Source of the DNA: Nannobrachium achirus
Lineage: Eukaryota; Chordata; Actinopteri; Myctophiformes; Myctophidae
DNA length: 64,000 nucleotides
Direction of reading: 5' to 3'
Assembly: GCA_963921795.1 (NCBI GenBank)
Contig: OY997652.1
Span: forward strand, 20,120,426 to 20,184,425
Shown: one piece after another, positions 24,937-55,200 of the stretch
How the letters are laid out: each line of letters starts with the position of its first letter
How positions within the stretch are numbered: the first letter of the stretch is position 1
Translations under genes and position numbers: made by a program
Notes under the pieces: generated by a model
Told to the model about the DNA's origin: nothing
Seen by the model: the letters and a program-made list of their open reading frames with translations, nothing else
Database searches by the model: none

Positions 24937-25134
24937 ATGTCCCCCAGGTTCTATCTTCCCCTGGTTCTATGTTCCCCACTTACCCTCACAAAAAAGGTTC
25001 TATGTTCCCTGCTTACCTAAAAAGGTCCTATGTTACCCAGGTTCTGTGTTACCCACTTACCCCCACAAAAAAGGTTCTATGTTCCCCGCTCAACTAAAAA
25101 AAGATTCTATGTTCCCCGCTCATCCAAAAATGCA
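24937..25134. repeat. GTTCTATGTTCCCC minisatellite, forward block
   Basis: About eight imperfect units of GGTTCTATGTTCCCC separated by ACTTACCC-type spacers. Pairs with the reverse block at 25849-25988. Confidence 0.85.
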
Positions 25135-25848
25135 GGAAACATTCATTTCTAATTATTGCAACCGAAAGTCGCAGTATACCATGAGAAATGTAGCAGCTTG
25201 TCTCCGTCTGTCTGTCAGTCCTTCCTTCAGTCAGTCAGTACACATTTTACAGTCTATATTGGTTCCCTTGTCACTGTGACATCACTCTGACATCATGCTC
25301 TGATGTCACTGGCTTCATGTCCCTTTTATGCCCATATATTTTATGCCCATATATAGTCGACAATGTGATGTCAGAACATAGGCATTCCCAGATCACACTT
25401 GCAAATTAATTACATCCTTGTCCGTTTTATGCCCATACTGTATATGGAGATCCCTGTCCTGATGTCATCAATATTAAGGGCATATCTGGGAATGCCCATA
25501 GTTGGTAGTGCCCATATATGGGCATGTTCAGCCAATCTCAACAGGCACTGGGGAGATTGGGTAACTGGTCCGATATACATCACTGGCCAGATAGCCAAGA
25601 ATTGGCGCGCCCTCACCCAATGGGCGAGGTTGCATGTCGCCCTGAGGTGTCTTACTAGTTAATAACAACTCTAAGCACCATATTTTTGTTATGACTGGGG
25701 CACCTGGACATCTGGGCACTAGGGACATGTAGGCATTTGGACAACTGTATAAGTGGGCACCTAAATTAGGATTGCCAACATTTCCTAGTGCACAGATGTC
25801 CCACTATTTCCTGCATTTGAATTGGAAACATATACTACATGTACCTTT

Positions 25849-25988
25849 TTGGGGGGGGGAACATAGATCTTCTTTTTTTTTTTTGGTTGAGCGGGGAACA
25901 TAGAACCTTTCTTGTTGAGTAGGGTGGGTGGGGAACATAGAACCTGGGGAACATAGAACCTGGGGAACATAGAACCTGGGGAACATAG
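25849..25988. repeat. GTTCTATGTTCCCC minisatellite, reverse block
   Basis: Units of GGGGAACATAGAACCT, the reverse complement of the 24937-25134 block. CTGCATTTGAATTGG just left of it mirrors AAAAATGCAGGAAAC right of the first block. Confidence 0.85.
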
Positions 25989-26011
25989 GGAGGGCATAAG
26001 GAGGACAAAGC

Positions 26012-26036
26012 ATGAGCTTGTAGAACTGCTATTCCC
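26012..26036. repeat. Hairpin module, right half only
   Basis: GAGCTTGTAGAACTGCTATTCC next to the reverse minisatellite block. Confidence 0.5.
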
Positions 26037-26167
26037 AAAGCATATACATTTGGAAACTTGTAAAATGGGACATTCTGCAAAATGAGCACTTTTACTTTCA
26101 GTACTTAAGTATATTTTAATGCGAATACTTTTGTACCCAACTTCCATTATCCTGGGCTGGAACATTT

Positions 26168-26233
26168 GCCAAAAAATAGCAGATCTACAAGCTAACAACA
26201 CGTTGCTAGCTTGTAGATCTGCTATTTTTTGGC
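26168..26233. repeat. Hairpin module copy, matched CAG/CTG and CTA/TAG variants
   Basis: GCCAAAAAATAGCAGATCTAC pairs with GTAGATCTGCTATTTTTTGGC without mismatch. The inner CTA/TAG replaces CTC/GAG on both arms. Confidence 0.9.
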
Positions 26234-26437
26234 AGAGAGATTTGTTATTTACAGGTCCGTTACCAAGCAGCTCGGCAAATAAAAGGTGAATTGATACCAG
26301 TGCATGACGGAGGATAATTTCACAATAAATGTAAATCTCCACGATACGATTATTGCGTGTGTTTTTTATCACGATAAACGATAATAACTCGCCATAGTGC
26401 AAAGCGATAACATTTGTGAGAAGTACTGTACTGTTAC

Positions 26438-45209
<18,772 letters not shown>

Positions 45210-45333
45210 GTTTTCGTCCCCCTTTTCTCCCTCTCCTTTTGTGTGTGTTTCCTCTTCAGCTCAAGGATGGAGTTCCTCCTAGTCCCTACAGCCTTTTAAA
45301 CCAATCTATCTTGCAACTCCTCCAAACGGGCCA
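45210..45333 (-). other. Possible 5' UTR part of the first coding exon of the PDE6 gene
   Basis: On the minus strand a strong acceptor (pyrimidine tract then CCCCCACAG) ends at 45334. It would start an exon of 45333-45051 with 124 bases of leader before the PDE6 ATG, implying a further upstream non-coding exon. This is inferred from splice-site shape only. Confidence 0.4.
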
Positions 45334-46016
45334 CTGTGGGGGAAAAGAAAATACAAAATCAAAACACTCAAACGTACAAAAAACATACAAACAAAAGAAA
45401 ATCACCCTCTAAAGTGTCAATGAAAATATTATCCACAAGAATAGTGTATCACTTTTCTCACTGGAAAAGAAGAGGATCGTGAGGGAGATGGGGGAGAGTC
45501 CTGATGTTACGGAGGAAAGGAAAGGCAGAGCGCTGAGGGGCTGAATCCAAACAATCCTTTGGTCATCAGCAGATAGTGCTGAAGGTTAGCAGGGATCTAT
45601 GCTAAACTGATCAGCTGATCAGCCACTATGAGGGCCATCTGACCCAGCCCAGTGGGCTTTATCATAGCGCTATCACACGGCCGAGGAGTTAAATCTAATT
45701 ATGCACCACACACTGCCCCACATCAGAAACTTTCACAGAACAGGTTCAGCATCAGACAGTTCAGCAACACAGTTCAGCTCCGTAACATTTCGATTTACGA
45801 GTGGGAAGATACCAGATCTTGAACAAAAAACGTGCGTGCAAAGCCTGAAGGCTACACCAGGTACCACAGAGCCCTGCCCTACAGGCAGGGGTCTACCTAA
45901 GTCAATATTTCATTATTTCATTCATTTTCAATTTATGTTCTGTATATAGGCATAAAAAAAGCTATGGAAATCAGGACATTCCAATGCTGTTCCTTCCATT
46001 TATTGCTCTCTCCACC

Positions 46017-46146
<130 letters not shown>

Positions 46147-46816
46147 GCTCTTTAAGTTCTTATTAAACAAGGCCTCCTCAGACATAAGTCCTATTTAGTC
46201 AGGCCACTAGCTGATTATCTCAGCACCCCAACTCTCCATCTTTCCTCCAGCACTGTATACTGGTCTTGTCTGTATGGTTACATTGGAGATCTGCACAATG
46301 CACTTTCAGAAAATTAATCTTCCTCTCAGCTGCCATTGACTGACTGAATAAGTAATGATGACCTGCTCCCGATTCAATATACAGAAGCTACTTTCCTCTA
46401 TATGAGATACACTGATGTCTTACACCAAAAAGCTGATTCTACTTTTGTATAAATCATATAAGGGCACTTATTCATCCATTTTCAGGTTCTGGCTATGTCA
46501 GTCTGTTGGTCCATCCACCACTTTGGTCTTAAACAACAAAACTCCAAAGCCACTGGCTGCATTGTAATGGAATGTACCATGTAAGCCTACCTTCATGTTA
46601 CCTGGAGGATGACCCCTACAGTACCTGTATGACCCAATGACCTTTCCTCTAGCATTACCCTTAGGCCAAATTTCCCATTTTCCCAGTTTCTCAGAATCTA
46701 ATTTGCAGATCAGTACCTAACCCTAACCCTACACTAGAGGGCACTGCATACTGTATGTGTAAAGTTGTACAGTAGCCTGTGTACAACAATTATCATAAGA
46801 TTGGGAGAGAGGAGAT

Positions 46817-47323
46817 CATTATTTAAATCAGGGGTCTTCAACATTTTCAGGCCAAGGACCCCTTAACTGAGAGAGAGATTAAACAGGGACCCCCTCTACA
46901 TATTGTATAAATGCGTTATGCAGACTTTCATCGACTTGTCACAGCACTATGTTCATGTTTTTTTTTTTTTATGGGCCACCAAATCCTTGTGTGATAGGAT
47001 AATTATTTTCAATTAAAAACTTTGAACCCTCATATCCCTATTCTGAGGAGAACTTTAGCCAAAACTAGCAGATCTACAAGCTCTCAACGCCTCATGCAAA
47101 GAGGTTTGGTGTAGAGGTCAAAAAGAGCAGACCAAGTGCAGAGTGATAGGTTAGGTTTACTACGTATTGAAGTGGCTAAATGTCTGGGGAAAAAAACATG
47201 TGGCAAGTCGATGAAACTGTCTGCATAACGCATTTATACAATATGTAAAGGGAGTCCCTGTTTAATCTCTCTCTCAGTTAAGGGGTCCTTGGCCTGAAAA
47301 CGTTGAAGACCTCTGATTTAAAT
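46817..47323. mobile_element. Inverted-repeat element GGGGTCTTCAACATTTTCAG
   Basis: GTCTTCAACATTTTCAGGCC is matched by GGCCTGAAAACGTTGAAGAC. The arms continue through GGGACCCCCTCTACATATTG / CAATATGTAAAGGGAGTCCC. The hairpin at 47057-47100 is half deleted. Confidence 0.85.
47057..47100. repeat. Hairpin module, left half
   Basis: TAGCCAAAACTAGCAGATC then AAGCTCTCAACGCCTC; the right arm is gone up to GCAAAGAGG. Confidence 0.6.
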
Positions 47324-47702
47324 TGATCTCCTCTCTCCCAATCTTATAATGTTAATTGTTGTACACAGGCTACTGTACAACTTTACACATAGGCCTACAG
47401 TATGCAGTGCCCTCTAGTGTAGCTTTGTAGAGGTGCTCCAGGGCCCTCAACACGCAATTACAAATTAGGGAGAATTGGATGTTGCATTAATTTACGATAT
47501 CTGGTGTTTTGTTTTGTTTTCGTCAATCAAGGATCGCTGCATCTCATAATCTACTGTAGCCTAGACCCTACATAGACCAAATGCAACACTGTAGATATAA
47601 ATGGATGATCAGCTGCCTTCTACAATACATTTAGGCTATATACAGAAGCAGGTCCAAAGAGGCTGTGAGAGACAGTTATGGTGCAAAGTGCAAAGTTCTT
47701 GG

Positions 47703-47907
47703 CAGTGGTGCAAAGTATTACCGTACAGTAAGTACATTTACCCAAGTAGGCCTACTGACTGTAGGCCTACTTAGTAGCCTACAATATTGTGAGTATGTAG
47801 GCTACCTATGTATTTTACTCCATGACATGTGTACTTTTACTCAAGTAGCCTACAATTTTAAGTAAAGTAAAACATTTGAGTATATAGCCTACTTATCCAC
47901 CACTGGA
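47703..47907. mobile_element. hAT-like fragment
   Basis: CAGTGGTGCAAAGTATTACC and TTATCCACCACTG ends. Confidence 0.65.
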
Positions 47908-48112
47908 TGTTGGCCAGCTCTTGATAAATCCATATGTAGACCTATTATTGTCTTAGCTACTACTGCATGTGTTCCGGAAAGGCCTCACAGCTAAAACTCA
48001 TATCCACAGACCACAGGTGAGAGATGAACAGTAAACAATTGGCTGAGAGTGATTTGGGATTATAAAGGTTTATACCTGATTTATAATTAGTTGCGTCCTG
48101 TTGTTGCGCGCT

Positions 48113-48190
48113 GCTGAAAATAGCCGATAGGAGCCTATAACAAGGCTCACGTAGTCTACTCTGCTTCTGCTTCATCTGCTATTTTCGGCT
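48113..48190. repeat. Hairpin module, degenerate copy
   Basis: GCTGAAAATAGCCGATAGGA with CATCTGCTATTTTCGGC. Confidence 0.5.
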
Positions 48191-48293
48191 GGCGACACCA
48201 GCACGCAACTAATGATCGAAGCAAGTAAGCAACTGATGAAGCATATTAGGCAGTCTAGACTCTAGCCCCATATACCGTTCCGTTCTGCCCAGG

Positions 48294-49045
48294 CCTGTCA
48301 ACTCTCCTGGATCTCCCAGGAGTCTCCTGGATTTTGAACCCCTCTCCTGGGAGTCTCCTGGATTGGCAAATCTCCTGGATTTCTCCTGGATTTGGTATCA
48401 AACTCCCAAAATTCACCAGAACACAGGAAATTACATCTACTATGTTATTTATTTTTTTCTGGGGGAGGACCCCCAGACCCCCCGCTTTAGAGGTGGGGCA
48501 ATGAATGCAAGAAAGATCAGACACATATTCACTTAAGTAATGACTTTAAAATTTGAAGTCATCATTAAATCCTTTGGTTCAGTCATCAAATCTGTACACC
48601 TACATTTGCCATTTTAATTAAGGCTGAAATTGTACCCATGCTAGTAAAGCAAGCCTGATAAACGTATAAAACATGCACAAAATTCACCAGAACACAGGAA
48701 ATTACATCTACTATGTTATATTTTTTCTGGGGGTGGACCCCCAGACCCCCCGCTTTAGGTTTGGGGGCAATGCATGCAAGAAAGATCATATAAATGTAAT
48801 GACTTAAAGATGAGAAGTCATTATTATTCACCTACATTTGGCATTTAAGGCTGAAATTGTACCAGTGCTAGTAAAGCAAGCCTGATAAAAGTATCAAACA
48901 TGCACAAAATTCAACAGAACACAGGAAAGTATATATCTGTTAAGAGGTTTTGGGGAGAGGACCCCCAGACCCCGGTAGGAGAGTTCCGCGCACCCCCCAA
49001 AAAATAAATCTCCTGGATTCTGACCGTCCAATGTTGACAACCCTG
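48294..49045. mobile_element. CCTGTCAAC...GTTGACAACCC element with tandem units
   Basis: CCTGTCAACTCTCCTGGATC at the left, ATGTTGACAACCCTGG at the right. Inside, a unit of about 250 bp containing GGACCCCCAGACCCCCCGC and AAAATTCACCAGAACACAGG repeats three times. Confidence 0.75.
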
Positions 49046-49663
49046 GTTCTGCCGTGTATAGGCCTATAGAACAGTGAATAGGCCTACCCCGGCTCAGTGT
49101 ACTTGTGAATAATAATAATAATAAGATGCATGAAGACGAAGAATATATTCACCATAGAGTATAATATTCACCCATAGGAAATGGTCACTTCCACTTTCCA
49201 TTATTGGGAAGCTGCAATGACTCCATGTTGCATAAGGTGGCAGCAGACTCATTTGTTTGCAAGTTGCCATCCACATGTGCACCAAATCCACATTGAACTG
49301 TGTAGGCCTATTATTAGATTCACATCAAATAGACAGATGGTAAATGTATTGGATAGAAATTATCCTACCTATCATTTGGTGATAAAGAAATATATAACTA
49401 TATAGGTCTACTTAAAATGTGGATGGTTTATCGGTGCATGGTTAAATCCATATAGTTTCTGTTTCTTGAGTTGAAACATCAACAATGTATGGTGACAGCA
49501 GATAATCTAATCAAATGTGTACACTCATTAATTGCTGTAGAATGCAACCAGAGCTGTGACAACACGACAGCTGTATAAAACATGTGCCCAGCCTTTCTTA
49601 GCCCTGGGTTTTCTGATTGGTTGAATACTTTAGAATGAAATGTAAACAGCATGTGCAGAGTAA

Positions 49664-49900
49664 AGGCCCATTCCCACTGGGCCAGATAACAGATACAAAA
49701 ATCTCTTTCTCCAGATATTTTTTCCATTCAAAGTGGATGGTAGATACAGATACAAAAATAGCTGCCACAGATAAAAGTATCTGTGGCAAATATCTGTGGT
49801 AGATATTTTTTTTATCTGTATCTACCATCCACTTTGAATGGAAAAATATCTGGAGAAAGAGATTTTTTTATCTGTTATCTGGCCCAGTGGGAATGGGCCT
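49664..49900. mobile_element. Near-perfect palindromic MITE, copy 1
   Basis: AGGCCCATTCCCACTGGGCC and GGCCCAGTGGGAATGGGCCT ends. The arms are about 100 bp. TAA precedes the left end. Confidence 0.9.
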
Positions 49901-51207
49901 TAGAAGTTAAAGCTAAAACAGGAAAACAAAAAAGTCCTGGGGACTTGTTTCAAATGTTCATCAAAATTGTATACAAAATTGTTACATTTATTGTTACTGT
50001 GTTGTAATTTGTGTCTATTGCCCCTGAACAGCCGAAGCTTTTACTGACTGCCAGATCCACCAGTTTCAGTTTGCCAATCAGATCTCCTTCATGTGATTAG
50101 TGATGACTGGATCGAGGGTTTAATAACTTTAATCGAGGACTCTGTGCCTCTGATCTGGCACAGTGTCCTGGGGATGATGCCAGCCTGCGGGTCCTCATCC
50201 AAGGTCTCTCTCCTTCCCTGGTAAAGGTCTGCCCTATTCTGGGATCAATACCATTTTCTGGTTTCTGATCTGGTCGGATTGGAAATGTCGTCAGGCAACC
50301 GGAACCAACAACCGTAACCGGCTGGTGCCGTGCATCTCCAAAATGATTCCCCTACAGGGCCGGAAACTAAAACTGACTGATGGCAGCCAGCTCATTTAAG
50401 TTATAATTATAAATATTGATTATTATAGTGAAATTATAATTATTTTGTCAAATGTTCATCTTGATATGGGCCACGGATGTTGGGCAGGCCTTAATTCTTT
50501 TGCTGAAAGGGCACTTTGAGGCAAACGGGCAGACCTGTGCCCAAGCACCCAAGTGTTGACCTCATCCAGAATAAGGCAAACTACTGACTGCCCTGATGAT
50601 TTTCATTCTCCATGCCATCGTTGTCCCACTCCCACTAAACAGATGTTATGTTATATGTATTGCCTTGTCCTAATAGACACCATGGACAGTCATTTGGGAT
50701 CAATCTAAGTAGGAATGAGCCTATAGGTGTTATTTAGTGCGGAGTTGTCCTTTAAGGATCTGAGTTGAGTTGAGTCTAGGCCAACTCAAAAAGTTAGTGT
50801 AATCCAAAATGTCTAAAGCTAACCCAGGCTCAGCTGCACCTGGGTCTTAGGTTCCAGAGAAAAATGGTGCAATGAAAAGATGGTTAGGGGCGCCAGAGCC
50901 GATTGGGCCGCCAGGCTCTTGGGTGGCGGTAAAATGTCTGCACACACACCGCTGAGACTGTAGGTTTGAAACATCGCGTTGCATCCGGTTTGCTGTAAAC
51001 GTTTTCCCCATGTTTCCCCGCCCCCCATGGCGGGTGATTGTCAGGGAGGACAGGTGTTGGCACATCACTGTGTGCATGCGTGTAGCATTGTCCATGTGCA
51101 ATGTTGGATTATTCTCACGCTCTTACTGTTACATAAAGGCCTAATTGTTTTTATGGCAAGTCTTGTGTTTGAGAAGCCAGATTACAGTAAGGATTTCAAC
51201 CCAACAG

Positions 51208-51289
51208 GATTAACTCTAGATTTAAGCACCTTATTTAGTCCAAGCAATGAAAATCAGCCATAAGCTTGTCTCTGGAGTGTGTATATAAG
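51208..51289 (+). promoter_or_regulatory. Purpurin core promoter: GGATTA site and TATA box
   Basis: TATATAAG at 51282-51289 is followed by a probable non-coding exon ending at the GTAAGA donor after 51371. GGATTA at 51208-51213 fits the OTX/CRX recognition core used by photoreceptor genes; that reading is inference, as the motif is short. Confidence 0.5.
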
Positions 51290-51311
51290 GCTCTCTTTCA
51301 GAGACCACAAG

Positions 51312-51371
51312 ACACAATCTGGTGGATAACCTACGTTCTAGGACCACTGTCTCTACTAACTCAACACTAAG
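51312..51371 (+). other. Probable non-coding exon 1 of rbp4l
   Basis: The stretch after the TATA box ends at AACACTAAG followed by GTAAGA, a good donor. The first coding exon is preceded by an acceptor one base before the ATG, so an upstream leader exon is required. The left boundary is estimated from the TATA spacing. Confidence 0.55.
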
Positions 51372-51565
51372 GTAAGACAATAGAATGTAAACAATATAAA
51401 TATTATTACTATACGATAATTCCACATCAAAACATCTAAGAGGTTTTGCAGTAAGCAAAAGTATTGGACATAACGGCTGCTATAAATGTGTTCGACTCAA
51501 CTAACATACAGTATCTACCTGCCTAGCAGACAGACATTGTGTACTAATGGCAAATGCATGTGTAA

Positions 51566-51792
51566 AGGCCCATTCCCACTGGGCCAGATAACAGATAAAA
51601 AATCTCTTTCTCCAGATATTTTTCCATTCAAAGTCGATGGTAGATACAGATAAAAGAAAATATCAATCACAGATATTTCTTTTATCTGTGGCAGAGATTT
51701 GTTTTATCTGTATCTACCATCCACTTTGAATGGAAAAATATCTGGAGAAAGAGATTTTTTTATCTGTTATTTGTCCCAGTGGGAATGGGCCT
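51566..51792. mobile_element. Near-perfect palindromic MITE, copy 2
   Basis: Same family as 49664-49900, in the 5' intron of rbp4l. Flanked by TAA on each side, which would fit a 3-bp PIF/Harbinger-type duplication. Confidence 0.9.
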
Positions 51793-52052
51793 TAAGGCAG
51801 AAACCAGAAGGCAGAAACCTTTTTTTTTTCAGCACGTAATGCTGTATTTTATACTTCTAAGCAAGTAATCACTTTACATCTAACTAGCAGTGGCGGCGAT
51901 AACATACACCCAAATCATGTCCCAGTCTTGGTACTTTTGTAGATTAATGGATGCTATATGATATACTGTAGGCCTACTACATTACCTACAGTGTGGTCTA
52001 AATGTGATACTGAAATTAATTGATGCCTCTGTCTATCTGTGTGTGTTGCAGA

Positions 52053-52188
52053 ATGGCGTCCTACAAGGTGGCCCTGCTTGTGGTGCTGCTGTCCTGCGTG
52101 GAGCGCTGTCTGTCTGCCTCCTGTGTTGTGGACAGCTTCTCAGTCAAAGAGGATTTTGACCCCAAGAGGGTATGTGACCCTTACACTC

Positions 52189-52225
<37 letters not shown>

Positions 52226-55200
52226 GGCATCCACAAATAGCAATTTTTAGTAATTATTCGACCTCAAAGTATTCGAATAGTCGAATATTCGACAGGACTG
52301 GCCAAACTGTCAAATATTAAGTAAGCAAGAGGCGATCATTGTGAAAATAGCCGATCTACATGCTCACAACGCCTCGCGTTACGAGGCGTTGTGAGCATGT
52401 AGATCGGCTATTTTCACAACATTTATCTGTCGAACCGAGTCACATTAAATGTAATACCTACAATTCCAAGTGCTTGTCAGGGTTCTTATGACTTCCTATC
52501 TAGCCAAGCTTTATAAACCATGAAGAAATATATATACAGTTTTTTAAAGACAAAACAATAAAAAATATAAGCGAATATTCGATTTCGGTGAACAACGTCG
52601 AATAGTGACTTTGATATTCGAATATTCGAATATTCGAATATTTGGTGAATGCCCTAACACACACACACACGTGCGCGCACACGCGCAATCGTGTATTTGA
52701 TCATAAGCTGCTTTGATATGGAACCATGCACGAGGCAACAATAACACACAAACACACACACACAGGCATAATATGCATAAAAAAAAGTCAAACGAGTTTT
52801 CATTTTCTCTTGTGTATTTTCTCCCTCTTTGCAGTATGCCGGCAAGTGGTTCGCCCTGCAGAAGAAGGACCCAGAAGGGCTGTTCCTGCAGGACAACATC
52901 CAGGCTGAGTACATCATCGACGACGACGGCAGCATGACCGCATCCTCCAAGGGACGTGTCACTCTCTTTGGGTAGGTCTGAGAGACAGGATCCTTTGGTG
53001 CATGTCTGTCGTGTTTCGACTAACGCAGTGTTTAGTCAGGAACACTCACGTCAAAGTAGATTTAACCATTTATTGCATACATGGAATACAGTTAATCTTG
53101 GCGTTAAAGGGCTCCGCGTTCGGAGATGTTCCCTGAATGTTGTACATGCATGCCTGTTATGCAAAATCAAGGAACGCTAAGCGAAACCCCCCATAGGGAT
53201 ACAATAGTAGTATAACAGCAGTACATTGACATAATAGCTTGAATCAGCAGACATAAAATTGCAAGTAATTGAGCCTATGCCAGACTCTGATCAAAAGGTG
53301 GAGGCTGGGGTGGAGGAGGCAGCCAAGCAGCTGCAGATCCAAAGCTTTGGATAAAAGATGAGCAGCGCTATAGTGAATTCAGCCGTATTTAAAAGGAGCT
53401 TCCCTTACTGAGCGAGAGCTCTGATTGGATCAGACAGTGTGATGTAATGATTAGCAGATCTGTGAGTGAGGAGTAGGAGAGGATCTGACTGACAGCTGAT
53501 TACAGCTGAGGCGGGCGAGACTCACGTGTCCTGCATAAACTAACGCTGAAGCTTCATTTTCTAAAACTTTTACATTTCAAGGTCTCCCCTTAACTCTGAC
53601 TAATGGAACCAAACCGCTAGGTTCAGTTTGGTTCTGTTTGTACACTGATAGAGTTACATACTTGTATGGCTCAATTTAGACCCTCATAAAGGAATTAACA
53701 AAGTCCCTGGAATCCACTTTGAGAAACACTGGACTAACATACTCTGCTTTGATCCACACCTGCAAGTCGCTCTGGATGAGAGTGTAAAAACTGTAAAAAT
53801 TGTCTCTTTGGATAGGTGTGAGACAGGACACAGATACTATACGCGACTGATATGTTGAACTTGAAAAAGGGTAGACATGTTCCTGTATATATTTCCCCAG
53901 TATAAGCTGTTTATAAGACACATACAATTATTTGATGTTCATGAAGGAAAAATAACACCGGCTCCATTGGGACATCAAGACTTAACATTTACTTTGTCCA
54001 GGAGTCCATCCAGATATGGATTTAGGGACTTGGGGTCCATTCCAGAGATTTAAACTTATTGTAATTTTCCAGAACAACATTCTGAAAAGAACTAACAAGG
54101 CAACAGGGTTTTCCCCAGCTTAAAGAAGATTAGTGGTGTGAATGGCTGGTTAAAATGGGGAAATGGGAACAATTGCTTTTCTTTTAATGAGAACTTGAAA
54201 TGCATTAGTAATACGTTTGTATACCAATACCGATGTGTGTATCCAAATTCTGGGCCCTCGGTACAAGGATTCACTGCGGGAACTATTATTATTATTATGC
54301 GTTCCCAGTTCCCACTATTGAAAAATAGCAGATATACAAGCTCACAGCGAGCTTGTAGATCTGCTATTTTTGAAAAATAATGAAAAAAAAAAAATCAAAT
54401 CCTTCTAAGGTTTTTTGAAAAACCTATGTTTCCCATCTCAAAATATTTAGTTCCAGGGACGCCCAGAAGCAGTTTGAGTTACAAATGTTCGCTTAAAAAA
54501 TACATATATTCAAAGATTTGCACACATTTTCCCGACTTTTCAGATCTACAAGCTGCAGCGCGGCACTCGGTGCTGCGCTGTGAGCTTGTATATCTGCTAT
54601 TTTTCAATAGCTAAAGTATAAAATAATTAAGGCCCCCTCCACCTTGGGCCCTAGTAACTCAGTCCCACTCCCCCCCCCCTTGTGAAGCCCCTGTTTACCA
54701 ATACAAAATGTGTATCCTCATTTCCAGCTTCTGGGTTGTGTGCGCTGACATGGCTGCTCAGTACAGTGTCCCAGACCCTGCCACGCCTGGCAAGATGTTC
54801 ATGAACTACCAGGGACTGGCCAGCTACCTGTCCAGTGGAGGTGAGCTTGAAACACATTTAACATCTTTATTTGCGTTCTCATTTAACAAGAAATTCTTGA
54901 ACACAAACTATGGTAGATGCACAAACTCAACTCAACAACAATATTTCATGATACAGATCATGGGTACAAGTAGCATCGCCTCCTCTACAGTATACATGGT
55001 GACTGCCAATTATCACAGACACTGAACAACATTTTTCCAATGCCTTAGCTCTTGGCTTTGGCATTCCTGCAAACTGCAGGCCTCTCACAGCTGATTCATG
55101 GACATTACAGAGGCTTCCATATGAACTCAATCAGTTTACATTTGTAACCAACCTGTATAATAATAGCATCATTAAGACGTTGGTACTGTACTTAAGCACC

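Larger units (their letters stand above)
20967..26437. other. Intergenic region between convergent atp5me and PDE6
   Basis: No complete gene was recognised. It holds hairpin copies (21455, 26012, 26168), a tRNA-derived SINE (22420-22583), inverted-repeat elements (23694-24060, 24496-24801) and an inverted pair of minisatellites (24937-25134 and 25849-25988). The last PDE6 exon, which should encode a short tail ending in a CaaX box, should lie here on the minus strand but I could not identify it. Confidence 0.6.

Noticed and set aside
25785..26437. Continuation of the last PDE6 exon as a long C-terminal extension
   Set aside because: The frame stays open past 26438 but runs into a hairpin repeat and the minisatellite, with no family similarity. 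A good GTAAC donor marks the exon end.
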